Shown piece after piece: positions 1 to 8,198 of a stretch of 52,476 bases of DNA. A program made the position numbers and the translations under genes. This DNA comes from Rhodospirillales bacterium. Lineage in GTDB: Bacteria; Pseudomonadota; Alphaproteobacteria; Rhodospirillales; Shumkoniaceae. Location: contig JACZKS010000192.1 in the NCBI GenBank assembly GCA_014859895.1, forward strand, positions 1 through 52,476. Direction: 5' to 3'. Within the stretch, counting starts at the first letter, position 1; each line of letters opens with the position of its first letter. The notes below the pieces were generated by a model. That model saw only the letters and a list, made by a program, of their open reading frames with translations, did no database searches and was not told where the DNA came from.

Positions 1-336
1 GTGATGGATTCCCCGGGCCGCGAGCCGGAGATCCTGACCGGGCTTGCGGCGGCGGGGTGCAACGTCATCGCGTTTGCGACGGGACGCGGGGCGCCGCAGG
101 GTTTCCCGTTCGTGCCGGTGGTCAAGCTGACCGGCAACGCGTTGACCTGGGAGAAGATGCGCGACCACATGGACCTGTCGGTGGCCGGCGTCATCGAGGG
201 GACCGAAAGCCTGCCGGAAGCCGGCCAGCGCATCCTCAAGACCCTCCTCGACGTCGCCTCGGGCGCCCGCACGCGCGCCGAGATCACCGGCTACACCCGC
301 GCCATGGACATCTACGTCACCGGACCGGTGATCTAA
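1..336 (+). CDS. UxaA-family altronate dehydratase, C-terminal end (partial)
   Basis: This is the 3' part of a gene that starts before the window; 111 codons and a TAA stop are present. The segments MDSPGREPEILTGLAAAG and IAFATGRGAPQGFPFVPVVK followed by TGN match the C-terminal domain of the UxaA/GarD dehydratases, which remove water from altronate or galactarate-type sugar acids to give 2-keto-3-deoxy acids. The catalytic N-terminal part cannot be seen, so the substrate is open. The next gene begins 10 nt downstream on the same strand, so the two are probably cotranscribed. The family call is fairly secure; the exact sugar acid is not. Confidence 0.8.
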   Translation: MMDSPGREPEILTGLAAAGCNVIAFATGRGAPQGFPFVPVVKLTGNALTWEKMRDHMDLSVAGVIEGTESLPEAGQRILKTLLDVASGARTRAEITGYTRAMDIYVTGPVI

Positions 337-346
337 GGACGAGACG

Positions 347-1609
347 ATGAACTATCCGAAGCTTGCTCAAATCACCCAACGCCTGAACGAAACCCGGGTT
401 GCCGACGTCGATGCCGCCATCGCCGGGGAAATGAGGCGGGTCGGGCTCGCCAATCGCATCAAGCCGGGCTCGCGGGTGGCCGTTACCGCCGGCAGCCGCG
501 GCATCACCGACATGATCGCCGTCTTGAGGGCGACAGTGAACGAGGTCAAGGCGGTTGGCGCCCATCCCATCATCGTTCCCTCGATGGGCAGCCACGGCGG
601 CGCCACCGCCGAGGGGCAGACGGAAATGCTCGAAGGGCTGGGGGTAACCGAGCAAAGCTTCGGCGCGCCCATCGTCTCGTCCATGGATGTGGTCGACCTC
701 GGCACCACCGCCGAGGGCATCCCCGTCGCCTTCAGCCGCGACGCGATGGAAAGCGACCATATCATCGTCGTCAACCGCATCAAGCCGCATACCGAGTTCA
801 ACGGCCGCATCGAAAGCGGCCTGACCAAGATGATGGTCATCGGCCTGGGCAAGCACCAGGGGGCAATCAACGCCCACAGCTGGGCCGTGCGCTTCGGCTA
901 TGAGCGCACCCTGATCGCCTCGGGGCAGCACATCCTGGAGCGCGCGCCCATTACCTTGGGCGTCGGCATCGTCGAGAACGGCTTCGGTCAGGCGGCCAAG
1001 ATCGAGGCGGTGACACCCGAAAACTTCGTCGAGGAGGAAGCGAAGCTTCTCGAACTGGCCAAGGAGACCTGCCCCCATCTGCCGTTCGACCGCCTTGATA
1101 TTCTGATCGTCGATGAAAGCGGCAAGGAGATCAGCGGCACCGGCATGGACACCAAGGTGATCGGCCGCATCATGAACATCTACGAGCCGCCGCTCGAGCA
1201 TCCGCACATCACCCGGATCGTTCTCAGGGATCTGACCGAGAAGTCACACGGCAACGGTTTGGGCGTCGGGCTTGCCGATTTTGTGACCCAACGGTTCGCC
1301 GACAAGCTCGACCGCGGCTACACCGACGTCAACTGCGTCACCGCGGTGACGCCCGAGAAGGGGCGCCTGCCGATCATCGGCAAGACCGACAAGATGGCCG
1401 TCGACTACGCCTTCGCCTCGGCCGGGCCGGTTACCGCCGCCGACGTCCGGCTGTGCTGGATCCGCAATACCGCGACCTTGGATCGGATGTTCGTTTCCAC
1501 GGCCCTGCTGGACGAAGTTGCCGCCCATCCGGGTCTTGGCGTCACCCCCGGCTTGCTCGCCATGAAATTCGACGTGAACGGCGAATTGCTGACCCCGACG
1601 CGCGATTGA
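347..1609 (+). CDS. LarA-like (DUF2088) lactate racemase-domain protein
   Basis: 420 residues, ATG preceded by AAGGACGAG. The N-terminal half has the DUF2088/LarA look: a glycine-rich VTAGSRGI segment, then PSMGSHGGAT, then NRIKPHTEFNGRIESGL followed by TKMMVIGLGKHQGA. In the nickel-pincer racemase LarA two histidines and a lysine in this part of the fold hold the cofactor; the KPH histidine, the TK lysine and the KHQG histidine are plausible equivalents by position, which is inference and not an alignment. Family members racemise or epimerise 2-hydroxy acids, or have unknown roles. Its place 10 nt behind a UxaA-type dehydratase suggests sugar-acid or hydroxy-acid metabolism. No larB, larC or larE gene is in the window. 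Confidence 0.75.
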   Translation: MNYPKLAQITQRLNETRVADVDAAIAGEMRRVGLANRIKPGSRVAVTAGSRGITDMIAVLRATVNEVKAVGAHPIIVPSMGSHGGATAEGQTEMLEGLGVTEQSFGAPIVSSMDVVDLGTTAEGIPVAFSRDAMESDHIIVVNRIKPHTEFNGRIESGLTKMMVIGLGKHQGAINAHSWAVRFGYERTLIASGQHILERAPITLGVGIVENGFGQAAKIEAVTPENFVEEEAKLLELAKETCPHLPFDRLDILIVDESGKEISGTGMDTKVIGRIMNIYEPPLEHPHITRIVLRDLTEKSHGNGLGVGLADFVTQRFADKLDRGYTDVNCVTAVTPEKGRLPIIGKTDKMAVDYAFASAGPVTAADVRLCWIRNTATLDRMFVSTALLDEVAAHPGLGVTPGLLAMKFDVNGELLTPTRD

Positions 1610-1711
1610 TTGGAAATCGGCCGGGAAGGGGGAGAATCGCCATTGCGTTGTGTCGCGTCCGCTTGTTAAGGGAACCGACACGATCCGCGGCCCCTTCTTG
1701 AAGGCGAACAG

Positions 1712-4054
1712 ATGACGGCGTCCAACCGCGACCCACGCGACATCGCGACCCTAGGCTTGACCGTCGGGACCCATTGGGGGGCCGCGGCGGCATCGCGGCT
1801 GCCGGATGGGAGGTTGCGCCTGGAGCCGGTTGCCGACGATCCGTCCCCGTCGGCGCTCATGCAAGGCTATGCCGAATTGGCCGACCATCCCCTGCGCATC
1901 GGCGGCCCCGCCGTGCGCGAGGGCTGGCTGGAGGCGCGGCGGAGCGGCCGGCCCGATACGCGGCGGCGGGGGGCCGAACCCTTTGTCCCTGTGACTTGGG
2001 ACGAGGCCGTCGCCCTGGCGGCCGACGAGATTCATAGGGTCGGACGGACCTTCGGCAACGAATCGATCTTCGCCGGTTCCTACGGCTGGGGCAGCGCCGG
2101 ACGTTTCCATCATCCGCAAAGCCAGATGAAGCGCTTCATGACCCTGGCCGGCGGCTTCACCTTCGCCAAGAACACCTATAGCCACGCTGCTGGTTCGGTG
2201 CTGCTCGGCCATGTGTTGGGCGAGGAATACGGCGATCCCGCCTCCTGTACGCCCGACTGGGCGTCCATCGCGTCGGCCGGTTCCTTCATCTTGGCCTTCG
2301 GCGGCATCACATTGCGCAATACGCAAGTGGAGGCCGGCGGCCTCGTGCGCCACCACGTGCCCGGCGGATTGTCGCGTTGCGCCGAGGCCGGTTGCCGTCT
2401 TGTCGTGGTGTCGCCGACGGCGGACGACGTGCCCGACTTTCCCGGGGCGGAATGCCTGTCCATCCGGCCGGGAACCGACACCGCCTTCATGTTGGGCGTC
2501 GCCCACGCGCTGATCGACGAAGGCCTGGTCGACAAGGCCTTCCTGGCGCGTTGCACCGTCGGTTACAAGGCGGTCGAGACCTACGTGACGGGGCGCGACG
2601 ACGGCATCGCCAAGACGCCCGAGTGGGCGGCGGCAATTTGCGACTGCCCGCCAGAGCGCATCCGCGACATCGCGGGGCGTCTGGCCGCCGGCCCGTCGCT
2701 GATTGCCTGTGCCTGGTCGTTGCAGCGCGCCGAATTCGGCGAACAGGCCTTCTGGATGGCCGTCACCCTGGCCGCCCTGGTCGGCCAGATCGGGCGGCCC
2801 GGACGCGGCCTGGCGTTCGGTCTGGGCAGCATGAACGCCGTCGGCAGGCACGGGGCCCGTTTGCGCGGTCCGGCCCTGCCGCAGGGCAAGAACCCCGTCG
2901 GGACATTCATTCCGGTGGCCCGTATCGCCGATATGCTGCTCGATCCCGGCGCCACCATCGATTACGACGGCCAGCGTCTGACGTTTCCCGATATCCGGCT
3001 GGTTTACTGGGTGGGCGGCAATCCCTTCCACCACCATCAGGACATCAACCGCCTGCGACGCGCCTGGAAGCGGCCGGAAACGATCATCGTCAACGAGACC
3101 CATTGGAATCCGATCGCCCGGCATGCCGACATCCTGTTTCCGGTCTGTGTTGGGCTGGAGCGCAGCGACGTCTGCGTCGCCCGGCGCGGCTGCGAAATCG
3201 TCTATAGCCATCAAATTCTTGCGCCCCGAAGCGAGGCCAAGACCGATCACGAGGTGTTCCGTCTGATGGCGGCCCGCCTGGGGTTCGAAGAGGCGTTCAC
3301 CGAGGGGCGCACGGTCGACGACTGGCTGCGTTGGATCTATGCGGGGTATGCCGGAAACCACCCCGAGCTTCCGCCGTTCGAGCGGTTCCGGGAAATCGGC
3401 ATGGTCGACTTGGCCGACCTGATCGCCGATCCAGGACCAGTCGTTCCCCTGGGTGCGTTCGTCGACAATCCTGACGTCGCGCCGCTTGGTACGCCGTCGG
3501 GCCGCATCGAACTGTTCAGCCAAACCATCGCCTCGTTCGGCTACGCCGATTGCCCAGGCCACGCCCGGTGGTTCGAGCCCGGCGAGTGGCTGGGCGCCCG
3601 GCAGGCGGTGCGCTACCCTTTCCACCTGTTGACCCCGCAGCCCGAGAACCGCCTGCATTCCCAGCTCGATCAGACGTCGGTGGGGGCCGCGGGAAAGGAG
3701 GCGGGGCGGGAACCCGTGCTGATGAATCCGCAAGACGCCGCCCGGCGGGGGATCGGCGAGGGGCAGGTGGTGCGTGTTTTCAACGATCGCGGCGCCTGCC
3801 TGGCCGGCGCGCGGCTGACCGCCGCCGTGCGCTCCGGAGTCGCGGTCATGGCGACGGGTGCGTGGTATGACCCGGATGACCCGGCGGCGTCGGCACCTTT
3901 GGAACGGCACGGCAATCCAAACGTGCTGACGGCGGATATCGGAACCTCGCGCCTTTCGCAGGGCCCCAGCGTCAATTGCCTGGTGGACATCCGGCCCGAA
4001 CCGGCCCCGCCGGCCCCCGGTTGGAACGACCCGCCGCTTTTTTCGCGGCGGTAA
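1712..4054 (+). CDS. Molybdopterin oxidoreductase, DMSO/biotin sulfoxide reductase type
   Basis: 780 residues with the domain order of the DMSO reductase family: an early LRIGGPAVREGWLE segment, WDEAVALAADEI, the metal-ligand region NTYSHAAGSVLLG, a middle YWVGGNPFHHHQDINRLRRA, INETHW-like VNETHWNPIARHADILFP, and a C-terminal cofactor-binding barrel with RLHSQLDQTS. The ligand position reads Tyr-Ser-His (Ser157), as in serine-ligated DMSO, TMAO and biotin sulfoxide reductases. No N-terminal iron-sulfur cysteine motif and no twin-arginine signal is present, so it should be cytoplasmic, like BisC. It probably reduces an S- or N-oxide; the substrate cannot be read. It starts about 100 nt after the LarA-like gene with a GAAGGCG ribosome site. 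Convergent with the next operon. Confidence 0.85.
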   Translation: MTASNRDPRDIATLGLTVGTHWGAAAASRLPDGRLRLEPVADDPSPSALMQGYAELADHPLRIGGPAVREGWLEARRSGRPDTRRRGAEPFVPVTWDEAVALAADEIHRVGRTFGNESIFAGSYGWGSAGRFHHPQSQMKRFMTLAGGFTFAKNTYSHAAGSVLLGHVLGEEYGDPASCTPDWASIASAGSFILAFGGITLRNTQVEAGGLVRHHVPGGLSRCAEAGCRLVVVSPTADDVPDFPGAECLSIRPGTDTAFMLGVAHALIDEGLVDKAFLARCTVGYKAVETYVTGRDDGIAKTPEWAAAICDCPPERIRDIAGRLAAGPSLIACAWSLQRAEFGEQAFWMAVTLAALVGQIGRPGRGLAFGLGSMNAVGRHGARLRGPALPQGKNPVGTFIPVARIADMLLDPGATIDYDGQRLTFPDIRLVYWVGGNPFHHHQDINRLRRAWKRPETIIVNETHWNPIARHADILFPVCVGLERSDVCVARRGCEIVYSHQILAPRSEAKTDHEVFRLMAARLGFEEAFTEGRTVDDWLRWIYAGYAGNHPELPPFERFREIGMVDLADLIADPGPVVPLGAFVDNPDVAPLGTPSGRIELFSQTIASFGYADCPGHARWFEPGEWLGARQAVRYPFHLLTPQPENRLHSQLDQTSVGAAGKEAGREPVLMNPQDAARRGIGEGQVVRVFNDRGACLAGARLTAAVRSGVAVMATGAWYDPDDPAASAPLERHGNPNVLTADIGTSRLSQGPSVNCLVDIRPEPAPPAPGWNDPPLFSRR

Positions 4055-4071
4055 GGGTAGGTATGGCTGAA

Positions 4072-4083
4072 CCCCTTTCGGGG
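4072..4083 (-). terminator. Hairpin after the nag/TRAP operon
   Basis: On the minus strand the sequence CCCC-GAAA-GGGG lies 4 nt after the dctM stop codon: a four-pair GC stem closed by a GNRA tetraloop, followed by TTC but no real U-run. It may end or protect the nagB-dctM transcript. A second inverted repeat at 4031-4051 (CCGCCGC, seven-base loop rich in T, GCGGCGG) lies in the last codons of the convergent molybdoenzyme gene and could act on its transcript. Both are weak as intrinsic terminators. Confidence 0.4.
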
Positions 4084-4087
4084 CCGC

Positions 4088-5380
4088 TCAACGCATTTTG
4101 GACGGAAGCCAGAGCGACAGTTCCGGGAACAGGATGATCAGCGTCAGAATGGCAAGCATCGTCAGATAGAAGGGCGTGAAGCCCTTGACGGCGTCTTCGA
4201 TGCTGATGCGGGCGATCGAGCAGCCGACGAACAGCGACGTGCCGACCGGCGGCGTGCACAGGCCGATTCCCAGATTGACCATCATGATGATGCCGAAATG
4301 GATCGGGTCGAAGCCGACCGCGGTCACTACGGGCAGCAGGATGGGGGTCATCAGCAGGATCAGGATTCCCATATCGACCAGCATGCCCAGAACCAATAGC
4401 AGCAGGTTGATCATGAGCATGACGACCAGCGGTTCGCTGGAAACGCTGGTGAAGAATACGGAAACCATTACCGGAACCTTCAGCCAGGCCAGCAGAAAGG
4501 CGAAGACCGACGACGCGCCGATGATGGCGATGATCATCGACAAGGTCTTCAGCGAGCGCAGGAACACGTTCAGCACGTCCCGCGGGCCCAGGGTCCGGTA
4601 GACGAATACGGTGATGATCAGGCCGTAGACCGAGGCGACCGCGGCCGACTCGGTGGCGGTAAAGATGCCGAACAGGATGCCGCCGATGATGATGAAGATG
4701 ACGAAAAGGCCGGTGATCGCATCGAGAAAGATGCGGAGGGATTGGCGCAGGGTATAGGAATCGCCACGTGGAAACTTCTTCAGGACGGCAATGACGTAGC
4801 ACACCGTCATCAGGCTGCAACCAAACAGGATGCCCGGGATATAGCCGGCGATGAACAGCTTGCTGATCGACAGTCCCCCGGCCGCGAGGGCGTAGTAGAT
4901 CATGTTCTGGCTGGGCGGGATGATGATGCCCTGAACCGAGCCCGAGACGGTTACCGCGGTCGCGAAATCGGCGGGATACCCCTTCTTTTTCATCAGCGGG
5001 ATGAGAAAGGTCCCGATCGCCGACACGTCGGCCACCGAGGAACCGGAAATCCCGCCGAACAGCATGCTCGCCAGGACATTGACCATGGCCAGGCCGCCGC
5101 GCACCTTGCCGACGACGGCGTCGGCAAGCTTGATGATCTTGTCCGACATGCCGCCGTCGCTCATCAGTTCGCCGGCGATGATGAAGAAAGGGACGGCCAG
5201 GAACGTGAAGCTGTTCAAGCCGGAGACCATCTTCTGCAGCAGCACGACCAGGGGAATTTGCAGGTACAGTCCACAGGCCACCGAGGCGGTGATCAGGGCC
5301 ACGGCAATGGGCACCCGGATCAGGATCAGCCCGAAGAAGGCCGCCAGCAGGATGGTCAGCGCGGTGGCATCCGTGGTCAT
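4088..5380 (-). CDS. dctM: TRAP transporter large permease (DctM type), amino-sugar operon
   Basis: 430 residues, almost entirely hydrophobic, with about 12 predicted membrane segments; the ATG overlaps the small-permease stop by 4 nt. DctM signatures are visible: FLAVPFFIIAGELMSDGGMS, GGISGSSVADVSAIGTFLIP, IIPPSQNMIYYALAAGG and NLGIGLCTPPVGTSLFVG. DctM forms the ion-driven transport channel with DctQ and receives substrate from the periplasmic DctP protein. It is the last gene of nagB-nagA-dctP-dctQ-dctM, so the cargo is probably GlcNAc, glucosamine or a relative; that substrate call is inference from context only. Confidence 0.93.
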   Translation of the reverse strand: MTTDATALTILLAAFFGLILIRVPIAVALITASVACGLYLQIPLVVLLQKMVSGLNSFTFLAVPFFIIAGELMSDGGMSDKIIKLADAVVGKVRGGLAMVNVLASMLFGGISGSSVADVSAIGTFLIPLMKKKGYPADFATAVTVSGSVQGIIIPPSQNMIYYALAAGGLSISKLFIAGYIPGILFGCSLMTVCYVIAVLKKFPRGDSYTLRQSLRIFLDAITGLFVIFIIIGGILFGIFTATESAAVASVYGLIITVFVYRTLGPRDVLNVFLRSLKTLSMIIAIIGASSVFAFLLAWLKVPVMVSVFFTSVSSEPLVVMLMINLLLLVLGMLVDMGILILLMTPILLPVVTAVGFDPIHFGIIMMVNLGIGLCTPPVGTSLFVGCSIARISIEDAVKGFTPFYLTMLAILTLIILFPELSLWLPSKMR

Positions 5381-5880
5381 TTCGGTTCTTCCAGCCGCTC
5401 GATGATCGAGGTTCCGGCGAAGGCGTCCGGCCGGAACAGGTGTATGCCGGCGTAGAAGGCGGTCAAACCACCCGACAGGACGAGGCTGTAATAGAGAACG
5501 GCTTTCGAGATCCCGAGGGCGGGCATGCTCTGGATGGCGGTCTTGGCAACCAGCACGCCACCGTAATGGATCATCATTCCGGCGATGATCAGAATCAGCA
5601 CGTCGGACAGGATCTGCAGAGCCCGAATGGCGGCGTCCGGCAAGTTGCGGGTCAGCGAATGGAGCGCGATGTGGTAGTTATGCCCGAACCCCAGCGCCAT
5701 GCTCATATAGCCGAACCAGATCAGGATCAGCAGGGTCAGTTCCTCGGACCAACTGGTCGGATCGTTGAACACATAGCGCAATACGACCTGCGAAAAGATG
5801 ATCGCCAGCATGGCGATCAGCTGGACGGCGCAGAGATACACCACCGTATGGTCGATGAAGACCACGATCCGCCGGATCAT
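5377..5880 (-). CDS. dctQ: TRAP transporter small permease (DctQ type), amino-sugar operon
   Basis: 167 residues from the ATG at 5880, chosen because AAGGAGCAGGA sits directly upstream; an in-frame start 42 nt further out lacks such a site. Four hydrophobic segments and the DctQ hallmark around VVLRYVFNDPTSWSEELTLL and LIWFGYMSMALGF are clear. The protein partners DctM in the membrane. The stop overlaps the dctM start by 4 nt (ATGA), which indicates translational coupling. The preceding gene dctP is about 100 nt away, with a strong hairpin between them. Confidence 0.92.
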   Translation of the reverse strand: MIRRIVVFIDHTVVYLCAVQLIAMLAIIFSQVVLRYVFNDPTSWSEELTLLILIWFGYMSMALGFGHNYHIALHSLTRNLPDAAIRALQILSDVLILIIAGMMIHYGGVLVAKTAIQSMPALGISKAVLYYSLVLSGGLTAFYAGIHLFRPDAFAGTSIIERLEEPK

Positions 5881-5934
5881 TCCTGCTCCTTCCTCGCCAT
5901 CGGCCCGTCCCTTAGAACCCATGCGATCGGAAAA

Positions 5935-5965
5935 CCGCGGGGACGACGGGTGGTCGCCCCCGCGG
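5935..5965 (-). other. Intercistronic hairpin between dctP and dctQ
   Basis: CCGCGGGG pairs perfectly with CCCCGCGG; inside it, after one A/C mismatch, CGAC pairs with GTCG around a five-base loop. The element follows the binding-protein stop by 16 nt and has no U-tract. Hairpins at this position commonly protect the upstream message or partially stop transcription, raising binding-protein level over permease level; this role is inferred. Confidence 0.6.
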
Positions 5966-5981
5966 CAAGGTATTGCGCGCG

Positions 5982-6965
5982 CTACTTGACGGATGCGATC
6001 CGCTTGAGCATGTCCGCGTAGTCGGGAAACATCGCGTAGATTTCATTGACCGCGTCGCGGAACGGCGCGTTGTCGATGGTCGTGATGACGACGCCGGCGG
6101 CGAGGGCTTTCTGCTTGGCCTCTTCGTTGCCCTTGACCATGAGATCGCGCTCGAAGATGGCGGCTTCCTTGCCGGCGGCCAGGATGGCCGTCTGGTGTTC
6201 CTTCGAAAGGGAATCCAGCTTGTCCTTGCTCATCAACAGCATCGCCGGTGGGCTCAGGTGGTTGTCCTCGGTGAAAAAGGGAGCGACCTCGAAGTGGCCT
6301 GAGGTCACATAGCTGACATAGTCGTTCTCGGCCCCGTCGATGACGCCGGTCTCAAGGGCCGAGTAAACCTCGCCATAGTTCATCGGGGTCGGCGTGGCGC
6401 CCAGCAGCTTGACCATCTGGATCGAGATCGGCGCCGGTTGGACGCGGATCTTCTTGCCCTTGAGGTCGCTCAGGCTTTTGATCTGCTTGCCCTTGATCGT
6501 ATAGAAGGAACGGGTTCCGGCCTCCATGTAGCCGAGGTTGACCAGCCCCTGCTTTTCGAGGGCGGCATCGACTTCCTTGCCGATCTTGCTGTCGAGCACC
6601 TTGAACTTGTGGTCGATGTCACGGAATACGTAAGGCAGCGTGAAGACGCCCACTTCCTTGACCACGTTGCCGACCACCACGCTGTTCACGCGGGCGAATT
6701 CGATCGCGCCAAGCTGGGCCTGCTCGATGGTCTCGGGCTCCTGGCCAAGCTGGGCTGCGGTATAGACCGACACCTCGATTTCGCCGTTGGTCTTTTCTTT
6801 GACCAGCTTGGCGAAGTGATGCATGGCGACGGAAACCGGATTGTTTTCGGGCTGGTTCTCGGCCAGGCGCATCGTGATCTTGGCGGCGCTTGCCGGATGG
6901 ATTCCGCCCAATGCCATCGCGGCGATGGCGACGAGGCCGAGGCCCAGTAAGGTTTTCGATTTCAT
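5982..6965 (-). CDS. dctP: TRAP transporter substrate-binding protein (DctP family), amino-sugar operon
   Basis: 327 residues from the ATG at 6965, which has GGAGAAGAG upstream and overlaps the nagA stop by 4 nt. Residues 1-26 form a Sec signal peptide (MKSK, hydrophobic core, cleavage near HPASA-AK). The mature protein has DctP features: MRLAENQPENNPV near the start, then KIRVQPAPISIQMVKLLGATPTPM with the conserved arginine that usually binds a carboxylate, then EVYSALETGVIDGAEND. It captures substrate in the periplasm for DctQM. The arginine implies an acidic group on the ligand, as in sialic or uronic acids, so the cargo may be an acidic amino sugar derivative and not plain GlcNAc. Confidence 0.92.
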   Translation of the reverse strand: MKSKTLLGLGLVAIAAMALGGIHPASAAKITMRLAENQPENNPVSVAMHHFAKLVKEKTNGEIEVSVYTAAQLGQEPETIEQAQLGAIEFARVNSVVVGNVVKEVGVFTLPYVFRDIDHKFKVLDSKIGKEVDAALEKQGLVNLGYMEAGTRSFYTIKGKQIKSLSDLKGKKIRVQPAPISIQMVKLLGATPTPMNYGEVYSALETGVIDGAENDYVSYVTSGHFEVAPFFTEDNHLSPPAMLLMSKDKLDSLSKEHQTAILAAGKEAAIFERDLMVKGNEEAKQKALAAGVVITTIDNAPFRDAVNEIYAMFPDYADMLKRIASVK

Positions 6966-8188
6966 GGTCTCTTCTCCTGCTCCCCATGTTGAAGGTTCGG
7001 TCGCTGCGTGTCGTTCCATATCCACGGGCCGAAATGGACCCGCGCGATCTGCGGCCCGTTCTCGCCATCGATCCATTCAATGAAATCGGCCCAATCGCCG
7101 ATTGCCGGCACGGTCCGCGTCTCGGCGATCGCGTGCAGCGGATTGACGCGGCAGAGCCGCAGGACGTCGTCCCACCCGAAGTCGAACCACGTCATGACGT
7201 TCCGGACCATTTGGTCCATCGATACCGAGGATCCGGCCAGGTACGGCGACCCGGGGATGCGGACCACGCCATCGGGGCTGCGTTCGATCCTCGCCTCGCC
7301 GATGGTATAGATCCCGGCCGGTGTGTTCGGTCCGGCCGCGGCGGCGGCATCGGACGTCAGGATGGAGCGGCGCACCGTCTTGGCTCGCAGCCAAGTGCGA
7401 AGAACGGCCGACGGGATGTGGATGCCGTCGGCGATGAAGCCGGCGAACAGCCCATCCTCGGCAAGCTGGGCGAGCAGCGGGTTGTCGTTCTTGGCAAGCT
7501 GATGGGGCAGGCCATTGCCGAGATGGGTGGACAAGGTTGCCCCGGCCTCGACGGCCCTGTGAATGGTTTCGGCGTCGGCGGCCGTATGGCCGATGGAGCA
7601 GGTGATGCCGCGGGCGCGGAGGATGGGAATCAACTCGATGACGCCCGGTACCTCCGGGGCCATGGTCAGGATGCGGATCGGCTTGCGGCGACCGGTCAGG
7701 AGGCGTTCAACCGTCGCCAACGACGCCGGCTTCATGGCATCGGCCGGGTGGCATCCGGAATACCCGCCCTGCTTTGAAAGGAAGGGCCCCTCGACATGAT
7801 AGCCCATCACCATCTGCTGTCCGAGAGGGCTAGCGGCGATGGCTCGGTCGAGGGCCTCGAGACGCTCCACCAGGTCGTCCTCGTCCGCGGTGATCAGCGT
7901 CGGCAGGAACCGGGTGACCCCGCAAGCCAGGAGTTCGTGAAGCACGCTCTCGAACGTGGCTGGCGGCAACGTGGCGGTATTGAAATCAACACCCGCGAAG
8001 CCGTTGACCTGGATGTCCACAAGGCCGGGGGTAACGCAGGGTGCATGGGGTGAGGTGGCCTCCGCAGGGCGGCAGGGCAGAATGGAATCGATCCGTCCCC
8101 CCGCATCGACGACGACGTCGATCTGCGGCGCATCATCGCCGGAATACACCCTGAAGGTCGAAGAGGCGGCTCGTGCGATGAATGCCAT
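6962..8188 (-). CDS. nagA: N-acetylglucosamine-6-phosphate deacetylase
   Basis: 408 residues from the ATG at 8188; an in-frame extension upstream runs into nagB and is not needed. NagA removes acetate from GlcNAc-6-phosphate, giving glucosamine-6-phosphate for NagB. Visible motifs of the amidohydrolase barrel: PGLVDIQVNGFAGVDF, GYHVEGPFLS with the metal-binding glutamate, CSIGHTAADAETIHRAVEAG, THLGNGLPH, FIADGIHIP, and LTSDAAAAAG with the catalytic aspartate region. It begins 10 nt after the nagB stop and its TGA overlaps the dctP ATG, so deacetylation and uptake genes are translationally coupled. Confidence 0.95.
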   Translation of the reverse strand: MAFIARAASSTFRVYSGDDAPQIDVVVDAGGRIDSILPCRPAEATSPHAPCVTPGLVDIQVNGFAGVDFNTATLPPATFESVLHELLACGVTRFLPTLITADEDDLVERLEALDRAIAASPLGQQMVMGYHVEGPFLSKQGGYSGCHPADAMKPASLATVERLLTGRRKPIRILTMAPEVPGVIELIPILRARGITCSIGHTAADAETIHRAVEAGATLSTHLGNGLPHQLAKNDNPLLAQLAEDGLFAGFIADGIHIPSAVLRTWLRAKTVRRSILTSDAAAAAGPNTPAGIYTIGEARIERSPDGVVRIPGSPYLAGSSVSMDQMVRNVMTWFDFGWDDVLRLCRVNPLHAIAETRTVPAIGDWADFIEWIDGENGPQIARVHFGPWIWNDTQRPNLQHGEQEKRP

Positions 8189-8198
8189 GGCCGAATCG

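Noticed and set aside
1751-3910. 719-codon open frame antisense to the molybdoenzyme gene
   Set aside because: It lies wholly opposite a gene with clear family motifs; its residues are Gly/Arg/His-rich with no domain, the usual shadow of GC-rich codons.
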